64,000 nucleotides of DNA, taken from NCBI RefSeq assembly GCF_964355755.1, contig NC_092675.1:25460412-25524411 (forward strand), read 5' to 3'. Positions 53,201-64,000 of the stretch are shown in pieces; position 1 is the first letter of the stretch, and each line of letters begins with the position of its first letter. The position numbers were made by a program, and so were the translations under genes. This DNA comes from Antedon mediterranea (Eukaryota > Echinodermata > Crinoidea > Comatulida > Antedonidae). The notes beneath the pieces are model-generated. The model was not told where the DNA came from. It saw only the letters and a list, made by a program, of their open reading frames with translations, and ran no database searches.

Positions 53201-56200
53201 TCCAGAATATTCATTTTCAACATTCAATAAACACCTGTAACTTAATTTCCTGCTAATAGATGAACATCTGTGTAAATAAAATGTTAGAATAATCGAGACA
53301 ATTAACAATAAAAAATGTCAGTATGTGATTTAATAACTAAAGGCATTAACACAATTTTCTACTAGAGAATATTTAATTTAAATTTCATTAAGAGTTTTAT
53401 AAAGACTGAATATTTCATATTTTTCATTTTCATAATAGTACAGTCAATTATTAATGGAAAAAGATATGGATTTATCCAATATACAGTACTACAGAACTTA
53501 TGGAATGCACCAGAGCTATTAAAAGTTTTCTATCATCTCTATGATTGCACTAATTCCATGCCATATTCTGTGATAAACACAGTATGTATAGACGTTTAAT
53601 AACAATTGTTATTCTATATTACTTCGTGTCATTGTTTTGTATTCAATTCCATTCTAAGAAGGAAATGAATTTATTTTTAATAGAATTATCAGTTTGAAAA
53701 TATCATTACAGTACTTCCTATTCTAGTTTTTTTTAAATATGTAAATTACCTTTATACAGTAGTACTGTAGTAAATTCCAGTGACAGTTCAGTGAAGTTTA
53801 AAAATAACACAATAATTCAGTATAATTTATGTATGAATCACATTAACTCATTTCTTCTATGAAATACAGACAAACAGGATACTATGTATATTTGTATTGC
53901 TTACTTTATACAATGACTGGTGAAAATAAGGAAAGTTCCATTGAAAAATAACCACACTAATGAATTCCCACTGAAGACACTCATCCTTTCTTACCATAAT
54001 ACTGGGTAATTAGAAGATGCCTTGTTTTCTGGGTATGCAATTTAATTATTATTATTATTAATATTATTATATTCATATTTGGAATATTTCTATTTCATTA
54101 TTATATAATATTATTATTAATTTGCCTCGTGTAAATATTATTTCATCTTTCACCTCATGAAATTATTTGTACCATTCCACTCATAAACATTCATTATTTG
54201 TACCGTTCCACTCATAAACATTCATTATTTGTACTATACTGTACAGTACACTGATATAAAAAATAGTGAATTAGCAATTTTATCTCTCAAATGATTTTGG
54301 ATATAAAAACCAATAAATAATATTGATTTAAATTTCCTTAAATACAGACTTCAATCATTACATTCTGTAGGTTTCATAAATAAGTATTTGATTGTGGGGA
54401 AATTACAATCCAAGTGAAACTATTTATTAATGAGGATACATTATAACTAAAAATAATCAATAACATTACATGTTTGTACTTTTAACTAATTGATATTGTA
54501 TTGTACCGGACCCAGTAGGTAAATAGATCTTATTATTCATTGCGACAGCAGTGGGTATTAATTACTAATACACATGGACCTCTGTTTCTCGACCATTTTA
54601 ATTTATACTCTATTAATATTGGAAAAACAATAATTAAAACCACTTACCATTAGTGAATAATTAATAATCAAACAGCATGGTACTGTATTAAAGTACCAGG
54701 CCCTAATCAAAATTGAAACTAGATGTTTTTATATACAAATATTGGTGTGGAAAAGAAAACACTAAATTTGAACTACAGATTTCCTGTTAAAAACTTATTC
54801 ACTTCAATACGATAGAGAGTATACCAAAATACAGTATACATTTTAACACTCACCAGAAATTAGGATTAAAATAAACAACTTGAGGCTGGATTAATTTGTT
54901 TTGAATTATAATAAAATTTAAAAAACTCATTCATTAAATTTACATTAAAGTATTCTTACAAAATATATTTTAAAAAAGGATCTCGCATGATTTCACTGTG
55001 CAATGATCATTAATATATTAATATGCTATAGCAAAAGACAAAGAAGAGAATAGTCTGCATATACAGTATACACTCTAAAGGTGTGTACATTATATACAGT
55101 TAATTTGAGGTAAATCTACGTCTTTCCTGTGCATTTCCTATATTTATAGTAAGTGTAATAATGGATAATAATGTAGGGATAATGACAGTTACACTGTATA
55201 AGGTCATGTCCACTTATAATTTATGGTAAACTTCTTCATTGTGTATTTATTTTAATTCTAAGAGTGTAGACTGCATAAAGAATACATTCAATCAACTATT
55301 ATTATTAAGTTGTTAGGTTATAATATTTTCATCAAATTTAATATTAACCTGTCCGTCAAATTCTTATTACTGTGTACTCTGTGTAGCATAATTATCAGAA
55401 TGTAGAAAATAATACTTACAAGTCAAGTGGGTAGAAGAAAAAGACAAGATATTTTCCTGAAAATAGAAAAAAAAATGTAATGCAACTAAATAATGTATTA
55501 CTATTATCAAAATGTTAATAAAATGCATGATTAACTGTATCTATCGTGTGACAGTAAATTTATGAATGGATCAAAAGTACAACTTATCTTTGATAAACCT
55601 GTAGTAATAAATTATAATTAGTATTAGTATGAAAATGATCAGTTGACTATACAGAAATTTATTTTCCTTTGTACTAAGTTTATGACCATACTGACTTAAT
55701 TAGGACTGATTTCCATACAATTTACATCAGTTGACCAAATAATTATTATATATTGTCCACTTTGAAATTGAAATTTGCTTTATTAAAAAAAATTAATATG
55801 ATTTATTATAGTTGACTGTGTATATTATAAATTTGTTTTTATCTTTACTATAGTTTATGACCATACAAACTTAATTAGGACTGATTGTTAATAATACTGT
55901 ATAAATAACATACAGCACAAACAGTAAACCAATTTAAAGTCAACCTTTAATATAGTTAAATACAGTAACTCTAACTTTTATTTAAAAGTAATTTCATGAC
56001 TTTGATTAAAAATGTTTTTTATAAAATCTGTGTTAGAATATAAATGTATTTTTTACATGTAATGCACCATATTTCAGCTCTGGCTACTGATTTTCCAAAC
56101 TTTTAATATTTATACCAAAATAAATGAAAATAAAAAAAACCCAATATTGTTAAATATTATTGTATATTGAAATTCAACTTGGAAAACAAATAGTGAGCAT

Positions 56201-56944
56201 TATAAGTAATTATTTTTTCCCATCTTCATTTTCATCATCTAACTGTAAACGTCATCAGCAATTAGCCTAAGTGAAAGGTTTGACCATGATTGAGTAAAAT
56301 CTTTATTATCATACTGTAGATCTCTATTAAATTGTGAGAATTAGATACAGTAGATACATTCAAGGACATAAGAGAAGCTTGTTAACAAAAATTGATTGCA
56401 ATTGACTTTCTAGTTTCCAATTTCATTTTCTAAATGTAATCTTGGATTTGATAAGTAGATTTATCCTTGAATAAAGGTAATTTAAGAAAAAAAAAAAAGT
56501 TGTATTTTTCATCAAATTTACCAACAAAGATACTGTGCACATACGTTTATATAAAATCGGTTATTGGTAGGTTGTTTTACTGTAGTAATAGTATGAAAAT
56601 AATATCTTTAGAATCAATATTTGAAATGAATAAAGTAATATCGGGGAAAAAAGTATGGATAGATACAGTCAGCCTTTGATTTAGGAGTTACTGGCCTGAA
56701 TAAATTACAGTGTTAAAATTACTGATGGGCAGTACAGTAATATTGAATTCAGATAAAAAAAGTTAAAGATAATCTTAAGAACGACCCTCAGCATTATAAA
56801 AAGCAATTCTTATTATTTCGGTAACAAAATAAAAAATTTACCTTTATATTTTGATAAATTAATTTCACTGAAATCTCCATTAACTACAGCAGTTCCACTG
56901 AAGTTGGGTGCTGGTTTGGTGATTTGGCATTTTCCTGATGACAT
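50210..56944 (-). CDS. PRDX: Typical 2-Cys peroxiredoxin (PRDX1/2 type)
   Basis: A cytosolic thiol peroxidase that reduces hydrogen peroxide and is recycled by thioredoxin. Six coding exons: 56842-56944, 55420-55456, 52505-52621, 52104-52226, 50705-50835 and 50210-50292. The total is 594 nt, giving 197 residues (PRDX1 199, PRDX2 198). It has no signal peptide. Landmarks: [35 protein letters not shown] with the peroxidatic Cys, [20 protein letters not shown] with GGLG, and [13 protein letters not shown] with the resolving Cys. The C-terminal helix ends SKDFFKKQ, where animal PRDX1/2 normally have the YF motif (KEYFSKQ). GGLG is kept but Tyr is Phe. Exon 2 is only 37 nt and is followed by a 2.8-kb intron. 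A non-coding exon with a donor at 57406 probably lies upstream. Divergent from RAD17. Confidence 0.95.
51577..51712. mobile_element. MITE family A, copy 4 (decayed)
   Basis: AGAATAGAACCCTTCCGCCT begins the copy; TATTAAGGGTGTATCATTGG is near the right end. The interior has TTTCAACACTAT as in copies 2 and 3. It lies in intron 4 of the peroxiredoxin gene. Confidence 0.5.
51765..51925 (+). mobile_element. LINE tail (RTE-like reverse transcriptase C terminus)
   Basis: The plus frame reads [20 protein letters not shown], then [23 protein letters not shown] and a stop. Same class of terminus as 40640-40800 but a distinct lineage. It is inserted antisense in intron 4 of the peroxiredoxin gene. Confidence 0.75.
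52622..55419. other. Large peroxiredoxin intron 2
   Basis: 2.8 kb of AT-rich intron with no exon seen on either strand. A 33-base unit (ATTCCACTCATAAACATTCA...) is repeated directly near 54172-54236. Nothing else is recognisable. Confidence 0.6.
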
Positions 56945-56962
56945 TTTGCAATAGCGGTTATG

Positions 56963-58084
56963 CTGTAAACAAAATTATCATTAAACAAAATTATCATTAA
57001 AAAAAATTCATTTCCATCTCCCGAACAATTTGAAATTGCACCAGTTACTTGCACAAAATATTGCGCATATCGCGCAATCAGATAGGCCATACTATTACAG
57101 CGTAACCTCTCTCCTCTCTGATCCTCAAAACATCATCTTCATGAATACACTCAATAAATGTCAGAACACTGGTACCATGCAGTGTGGGCGATTCCTTTCG
57201 TGTGTGGTGGAGAGAGTTCACTGTAGTCTGTACAGTCCCCCGGTGCCGGCAAGTTGAAGGCCTGGCCTAGCTAGTCAGGCCTAGGCTAACTACTACTAGG
57301 CCTAGGCCTAGGCACTGCCAGCCATGCACATTTTCTAAAATAGTTTTAGTCATGTCTTTAAATTATTTTCATATAATAGATATTAAATAATGGTAAAAAA
57401 CTTACCTGTGAACGCCGGTTATCCGCGAGGAGATTGTGTTGAATTATTGTTGCAGGTTGGAATTAGTTGCCAGTAATGAATTCGAATTGCACCAAATATT
57501 AATATAAATTGCTGATTATTTTTGTCTTTCATTGTACACATAGAGGGAGACATTTATCATGTGGATCATCGCGAATTTTCTCGCTGGATTTTTAAAATTA
57601 GTTGGTAGGCATCAATGTTCATTTATTTTAATTATAAAATATATTTTTGAATTCATAAAATAATTTTTTATTTTTCTATTCATACAAAGTGATTTGTGTA
57701 GATTTCATCGGGTTAGCCTAGGCTAGGCCTATCTAGCTAGGCCCTAGCTAGTAGCTAGTAGGCCCTACTAGCTAGGGGCAGGCTAGGCTAGGTTATGTAG
57801 GCCCTAGACTAGGCCTCCTAGAGGCTAGTCTAGACTCTCTCTAGGCTAGCCTAGCTAGGGCCGAGCCTTACTACTAGGCCTAGCCTACATACAGCCTACA
57901 CAGGTAGTCCTCTCTCTCTCTGGTCTGCTCTGGCTGGCTGTAGTGTAGGCCTAGTGGTGAGCATTCAGTAGGGACAGGGTACAGGACCAGGCCAGGCTAT
58001 TTAATTTTTTATAGGAAAAGTTATTAGGTAAATAATATGTGATGTAAAGTTACTCAATTAATATTAATTTGATTTATTTTTTAG
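56963..58084. promoter_or_regulatory. Divergent promoter region between PRDX and RAD17
   Basis: A splice donor on the minus strand at 57404-57405 (CACAG|GTAAG) marks a probable non-coding PRDX exon reaching from 57406 to perhaps 57470. On the plus strand the RAD17 first coding exon starts after an acceptor at 58084, so its transcript must also begin in this interval. Two TAGGCC/CTAG-rich tracts (57263-57312 and 57711-57990) flank the likely start sites. The frame at 57030-57257 has no support as a gene. Confidence 0.5.
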
Positions 58085-58090
58085 CAAAAG

Positions 58091-61000
58091 ATGGCAGAGC
58101 AAACAGTGACACCTGGCAGTAAATCAAAAAATGCATCGAAAAAGGTACAATACTAGTCTGGGTTCCAGACGGAGTTTTGTCTTAATATTAGTAAAAAGAT
58201 AAATATTTTGGCACATATGGCGTTTCATACGTATACTACTTGATTTTGGATACTCCGTCTGGGGAAACACGCACAAGTCACGTGGTTTGACACCAAGAAT
58301 TCTTGGTGCATACGATTATCCGGTTGACTAGTTTCAGCTGCATGCGATTGGCTACTCACTCGTACACCATTTTAATATTCATATTTCAGGATTTCCAAAG
58401 ACTCGATCAACAACTAAGATGATGTGCATGCGCTATGTTACGTTTAGACAATGTGAACTTCGGTACATTTATGAAAGTTTCAGAAGGCTATAAATTATTT
58501 TATATGCCTAGTAGTCTGGTATACATTTGATGGGATTTTTCCCAAGAACATGAAAACTCGTCTTGATATGATAGGCTAGCTTCTCCGCAAATCAAACATT
58601 GAATGGGTCATTTATTACGCGGAGATAATTTTGATTTAATTCCCACCCAGACCCTGTCCTGTTCTGTGTTGTGGTGTAGCCCTGTTGTGTGTCGGAGGTG
58701 GTATGTAGGGCTACTTTATTGGCGTTTTATTTGGCAGGTCATACGTGCGAGTTGAGTGGGACCTACGAAAGAGGCCTAGGCCAAGGACTAAACAATTAAT
58801 AAACAAAACAACTTGGCATTACGATTTTGTATTTCAACAGTCTCGATCGTACATTGAGTCAGCAGCACTGTACGTACGTCTCGATCTTTTTCATTTTGAA
58901 ACAAAATGATCATTTGTTGATTCGAAATCCATATTTACATACCACCCGCCCCATATAGCCAAATACGGTATGGAAACCTACGTCATTCTTATCGGATGTT
59001 TGCGGTCTGCAAATCGATTTCTATACGTGTTTCACAAGTCTGTATTTTCAGACAAAAATCGCGGTCGAAATAAAAACAAATAAATAAAAAAAAAAGATAA
59101 TACAGACTTGGGGCAAGTCTAGTACAATACAAGTGATGAATACTGATACTGTTATGCATGATTTAGACGATAAGTTACGGATTTCTCTCCAGAGGGTCGG
59201 AGGGGGAATCTTATTTATACAATTTTACTTTCCAATTTGCAGTCTATGTTGCAGAGTTCAGAGCGTGTGGCTTTTTGCACAATTGCCACATAAATGCTTT
59301 CCATTTACCTACAGTATGTGCTATTCTCCTCCTACATGCTGAACGAACAAATTAGTGTCTTGATGAAAGTATTTTATTTCCTCTAGAAAACATTATGGGT
59401 CACGCCAGCTTTTGATGATTTTGATCAAAAGTTCAAAATGCCGAAAAGGAATATTGCAACAAGTAGCGTCAACAGCAAGAAAAGGAATCGCGCTGAAATG
59501 CATAATGAAGAGAAAAATACATTAGCGGTGAAAGTTAGACAACGTACAATTGAAGTTGATGTTTGGGTTGATAAACATAAACCAAAAAATAAGGTAATAC
59601 TAATAACAAAAACAATGACCATTTAGACCCGAAGATAACATACACTTCACAATTATCGCAGGTATCTTTCTAATTCATGATGATGATGTTTTATTTTTTA
59701 TATTTTTAGAATGAACTGGCTGTCCATAAAAAGAAGGTTCTTGAAGTTGAAATGTGGTTTAAAAACCACATTGAAAAATCAAATCCCAAAGTAAGTTCAG
59801 TGTCTGAATTTAAATAGTTGGTTTTTATGTATTAAATTACTACTTCTTTTATTAAAAATAATGTATAGCTGGTTATACCAAAATGTAGTCCTAAAATATA
59901 TATCAATCATATTTTAACATTATTCTGTGTGTTGTATTAACAAAGCATTCCTAATTGTCTTTAAATGATTAGAAAAACACACTTCTAAGGCAAATGATAA
60001 CTAATACCCTTTTCACATCTGCATAAAATGTAACAAGTTCCTAACCCGGTTTGATCTCCTGACTTATTGTACACTTATTACATACGCGAACCTTGTGAAA
60101 GAATAGGAGGAAAGCATTCACACTATGCAAACCTGGTTACAAGTTGTTACATTTTGAAAAGGGTATAGATGACATTTTTCAGGGCAGTTCAGAGTTGTTC
60201 TTAAAATTCAATTGATAAACATTTTAAATTAAATCATATTAATCAAATTGGGTCACACACAATTTATTGTTTTAGAATGCATCAATACTACTACTAACTG
60301 GGCCAGCAGGGGCTGGTAAAACTGCTACTATACAAACACTTGCCAAAGAAATGCATTTAGAAGTCCAAGAATGGATAAATCCACTAACAGACGTTTACCA
60401 AAATGATATTACACCAGGTAAATCCCACATTAAAATGACTGATGTGAGTAACAAAGTAGACATTTAGTTCAGTTGTACATTATTTTTAAAGTTAAAAAGT
60501 TAAAATCCAAAAGCAAAATACTGAAAATATGAAAATGCTGTGAGTATCAGTGGCTGTATCTCAATGAAGATACTTGATGATATAAGCAAAAAGCTAAATC
60601 AAAACAATAAAATAAAACAGCCAGAAATAAATATATTGTTTATTTTAAAATTTATTTAGCATATTTATATATTATCATCTTTGTTTTCAAACAGATTATA
60701 ATTCAAGAGCCGGTCAAGCGTATCAATCACAAACAACATTGTTTTCTGATTTTCTTTCAAGAGCCAATAGATATCAAACATTGCAATTGTTTGGAGAAGC
60801 ATCATACAAGCAGAAAGTAATAATTATTGAAGTAAGGACATTGTACAATACAACTAGAAGGTTAACTCCAACTTGTATGCTTGTATTGTCCACTTGTTGA
60901 GCGTAATCCTTATGCCTTACTAAGCAACTGTTAAATATCAAAATCGTCAATGATAATATATTATTCAAAAGTGTTTTTCAAATTCTTATCCTTATTTAGG

Positions 61001-63965
61001 AGTTGCCTCATACGTTCCTCCGCGAGCCTCAGCAATTGCATGCAATTCTTCAAAAGTATAAGAAAACAGGTCGGAGCCCTCTAGTGTTTATAATAAGCGA
61101 CATAGCAAGAGGAGACAGTGTTGTTAGGAAGTTATTCTCAAAGGATATACAGATTGCACTGGACGTTCAAGAAATTAGGTACAGGCAATGTTTAAATTAT
61201 GATTATATGTATAGAAGTCACAATAAGGTGTTCCAATTATGATAAAAAGTATTTATAGGACAGTTGGGATGCTAGAGTAATCTTTGGAGATTTTAAAAGA
61301 AAATCTTCTAAATGCAATAAAATTAAAATAACGTGACAATTAAAAGGATGTTGATAATTATGTTTCAGCTTTAATCCAGTAGCACCCACTAGTATGTGTA
61401 AAGTTTTGACAAGTATTGCTACCATAGAAACTGCAAAGGTTTGTCTATACCATGTATTTTATAATTCATGCCATCTGATTGGTTAATAGTCATTTTATAG
61501 TTTCAACCATGTTCTAATTTCCTTTGTATTGTCTGCTTCCACAAAATAAAAGAAACTTAGAATATACTATATCCCTTGACTTGGTCTTGGAATATAGATA
61601 TCCAGATCACCTTAACTATAATTTGAACATTACCCCTCCTGTAAGTCAATATTTTTGTAATAATGCCAAAATGTAAAACACATACTGTAGTTATACTAAA
61701 ATGACTGATTAGGATTTTGTGTGGCATAACGGTTATGAGCGCTCACTGGCTAAACTTAGGAGCTCTGGAGCTTATGGGAACCCCTTAGCAGAGCCCAGAG
61801 GAAAAAAGACATTAAAATATGTCGAAAAGGGCTAAAAACACCTAAGACCTCCAGTGTTTGAGAGTCATTTAGATTTCTTAAACCAGCCTCTGCTTAACGC
61901 CACTGATTTTAACCCAATGATATGATGAAAAATGATAACATTAAATTGTTGGCGATGAGTGATTTGCTAGTGAAGGATTAATAATGATCATTTTGTTTTA
62001 TACATAAAGGGAGTTTCTACATTACATGTTCCATGTAAGACAACTATTCAGGCTCTAGCAGAAGCAAGTACAGGGGATATTAGAGGAGCTATAAACGCTT
62101 TGCAGTTTGCATGCTTGAAAGGTTTGTAAAATATAATAACTCCTATTTTCATCATTTTGATAGTTAGTAAATGTTATTTTTATATTCTACACTGTTCTGT
62201 TGTTTTTGTTCTACACAGATTCGAATACGTCAAAATCTTGGTTCGATCTTGAACGAAGGCCAAAAAATCAGACGAAAAGGAAAACCACGAAACAAGGAAA
62301 ACAGGGAAGTAAATTAGGAAAGCGAAAATCAGAAGAAGAGATTGATGGGAAAAGTTTAGCAGCAATAGGAGGAAGAGATACATCTATGTTTCTTTTTAGA
62401 GCACTTGGAAAAATTCTTTACTGTAAAAGTGAGTGTTAAAATAATTGGGAAATTTTAATTCATTAGCTTTTAACATGATAACAAACATGGACATTTATAC
62501 CGAGTTGCCTACTTGTTGAGATATTTAAATATAGTTTCTTTTTCTTCTTGTGTTTAGGGGTAGAGCCAAACGCAGATGATGATAATCCATCTTTACCATC
62601 TCACTTACAACATCATGATAGAGATAAACTAAAATTCAACCCGGAGGTAAAAGCACCATTGCTATTTTTCTATATTGAAAACAGAACATGTCCAAATTAT
62701 TATACTGCAGTTGCTCTATATTTCTTGCTGCAATGATATTAGTTTTTGAGTGATTTACTGTAATAACAGTGTGTATGATTAGACAAAAAAAAATTGTAGT
62801 GAATTAGAATAATTTTGACGCGAGTTGTACTGGCTGCCTGTCCAGCAAAGGATTGAATTTAAGATCTTGGTACAGGTACATAACTTCATCAATGGTTCAG
62901 CACCCATCTATTTACAGGAACTAATTCAGAAGTATAACCAGATCCACACAAGATATTTCTCGTCTTGCTGTTCCTAAAACTAGTAGACTATTTGGTGATA
63001 GATCATTTTCTGTCATTGGACCGAAGTTATGGAATAATTTACCTATTAATGTGCATATAGCTCCAAGTGTACAATGTTTTAAAAAATTGTTAAAAAGTTA
63101 TATTTTCCTTAAGGAATAATTTAGATGTTCTTATAGATTTGTCTTTGTATACTGCTCTAATTAGTGTACAGCGCTTAGTCTTCTGCAAAGAAATGTATGC
63201 ATTCAACTTAATGCAAGATTTTGATTTTATCTTCTTTAGTTTTTTATTTCAATCAAGATCTAGTATTCTTTCTTTTGTTTTAACATGTTAATCTATAAGA
63301 TACCAATACTAATAACTAATATGAATATTTAATACCAATAATAATTATTTATCTTTTCTTTAGGATGTAATCAATCAAACTCAAATTAGTAGTGATATGT
63401 TTAATTTATACCTGCACCAGAATTACCTTGAATTTTACAATAGGATTGATGATGTAGTACGGGGGAGTGAATACCTCAGTGACGCTGACTTATTGTCTTG
63501 CAATTGGTCTGTAAGTAATGACATTTATTTTAAATGATTGTATTACAAATAACTTCACAATATCATACATAAATTATGGAAGAGACAGCAAAAACAAAGA
63601 ACTAAAGTTGGAGAATGTTATCCTGTTTAAATCTCTGTCTACACTATCAAACTTTATGTAACAAAAAAATGTGATGTGCCTATATATGGACATGATGATG
63701 TCATATCACTACCATATTTGGGCACATCACTTTTTTTGTCAGACTAATTTGATAGGGTAGACAGAGCTTAAATATAATACAATAAGCTAATATGTAATTT
63801 ATATTGTTTTTCTAGCATCGTAGTATTTTATCAGAGTATAGTAGTTGCATAGCAGCAAGAGGTGTAGTGCATTGCAATTCAACTAGGAGTCGACACAATA
63901 CATGTACTGGTAGTCTGGGATGGAAACCACTGCATAAACCACAATGGTGGCAGGTTGCGAAACAG
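58091..63965 (+). CDS. RAD17: RAD17 checkpoint clamp loader (3' truncated)
   Basis: RAD17 replaces RFC1 in the clamp loader that places the 9-1-1 ring at damaged DNA. Twelve exons are present: 58091-58144, 59387-59593, 59710-59790, 60276-60417, 60695-60831, 61000-61178, 61369-61438, 62010-62121, 62219-62428, 62558-62646, 63364-63510 and 63816-63965, giving 526 codons in phase (human about 670-680), so the C terminus lies beyond the window. Key parts: VDKHKP and NELAVHKKKVLEVEMW, Walker A GPAGAGKTA, VQEWINP, Walker B-like KVIIIEELP, PLVFIISD (sensor 1), SFNPVAPTSM, STGDIRGAINALQF (sensor 2), MFLFRALGKILYCK, LPSHLQHHDRD, DMFNLYLHQNYLEFY and PLHKPQWW. A long basic spacer sits in exon 9. The start ATG is in a short 18-codon first exon. 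Intron 1 is 1.2 kb with no other gene seen. Confidence 0.95.
60005..60165. mobile_element. MITE family C, copy 2
   Basis: It begins TACCCTTTTCACATCTGCAT and ends ACATTTTGAAAAGGGTA. It contains ACGCGAACCTTGTGAAAG, shared with 49602-49860. TA is present at both edges, which fits a TA target. It lies in RAD17 intron 3. Confidence 0.7.
61715..61880 (+). repeat. Possible SINE-like fragment
   Basis: GTGGCATAACGGTTATGAGC looks like a tRNA-derived A box region, followed by GGAACCCCTTAGCAGAGCCC without a clear B box. It lies in RAD17 intron 7. Confidence 0.3.
62815..63200 (+). mobile_element. LINE tail (CR1/L2-like reverse transcriptase C terminus)
   Basis: The frame reads LPVQQRIEFKILVQVHNFIN, GSAPIYLQELIQKYNQ, a frameshift, then ISRLAVPKTSRLFGDRSFSV and IGPKLWNNLPINVHIAPSVQ to KSYIFLKE and a stop. 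This is the standard C terminus of non-LTR elements. The 3' tail has TACAGCGCTTAGTC. It is inserted in RAD17 intron 10 and is not functional. Confidence 0.85.
63632..63767. mobile_element. MITE family B, copy 2
   Basis: The left end TCTGTCTACACTATCAAACT is complementary to the right end (TTTGATAGGGTAGACAGAGC). TTAAA flanks both sides (63627-63631 and 63768-63772). It shares TGTGATGTGCCTATATATGG with the copy at 14018-14124 and is about 30 bases longer. It lies in RAD17 intron 11. Confidence 0.8.
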
Positions 63966-64000
63966 GTAAACACATGTTGCATAGTGTATAGCAAAAGAAT

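Noticed and set aside
57030-57257. 75-residue gene in the PRDX-RAD17 promoter region
   Set aside because: No domain, no splice context, and it overlaps the probable PRDX 5' region.
59425-59622. Minus-strand hydrophobic peptide
   Set aside because: Antisense shadow of RAD17 exon 2.

Overview
The window is about 64 kb of AT-rich animal nuclear DNA. The genes have many exons, GT-AG introns and long untranslated regions, and mobile-element remnants lie between and inside them. The proteins look deuterostome-like, and there are many TAGGCCTA-type tracts and short inverted-repeat transposons. A marine invertebrate deuterostome, perhaps an echinoderm, fits best, but the organism is an inference. 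There is no sign of bacterial or viral DNA and no CRISPR array.

Layout, left to right: (1) 206-1264, minus: four exons of an EPS8-like phosphotyrosine-binding (PTB) domain gene, cut by the window edge. (2) 2842-6784: a non-autonomous element with long terminal inverted repeats, an 8-bp flanking duplication, a nested LINE fragment and tRNA-like units. (3) 7212-9807, plus: complete DPH5. (4) 12773-19138, minus: complete SLC30A7 (ZnT7), convergent with DPH5. (5) 19637-23268, plus: complete NADK2, sharing a roughly 500-bp divergent promoter with SLC30A7. (6) 25853-31926, minus: MAP3K1, apparently complete from SWIM finger to kinase domain. (7) 32-42.9 kb: a gene-poor interval with a 505-bp tandem duplication, a 3-kb foldback element carrying a 186-bp tandem array, a SINE split by it, and LINE tails. 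(8) 42931-47258, plus: an unrecognised, mostly disordered protein of about 802 residues, with a Penelope-type foldback in its first intron. (9) 50210-56944, minus: a typical 2-Cys peroxiredoxin. (10) 58091 to the window end, plus: RAD17, truncated at the edge.

For six complete or near-complete genes, exon borders were read by hand and checked by summed codon phase and by protein length against human counterparts recalled from memory: DPH5 284 aa, ZnT7 371, NADK2 448, MAP3K1 about 1140, unknown gene 802, peroxiredoxin 197.

The genes do not form one pathway. They are housekeeping and signalling genes: diphthamide synthesis, Golgi zinc import, mitochondrial NADP synthesis, MAPK signalling, peroxide removal and the DNA-damage checkpoint. 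The arrangement itself is informative. SLC30A7-DPH5 is a convergent neighbour pair in human too, and NADK2, MAP3K1 and RAD17 all lie on human chromosome 5, which suggests old linkage. The most unusual content is in the repeats: two large structured non-autonomous elements, a Penelope-like foldback with a 15-bp target duplication, and several MITE families.
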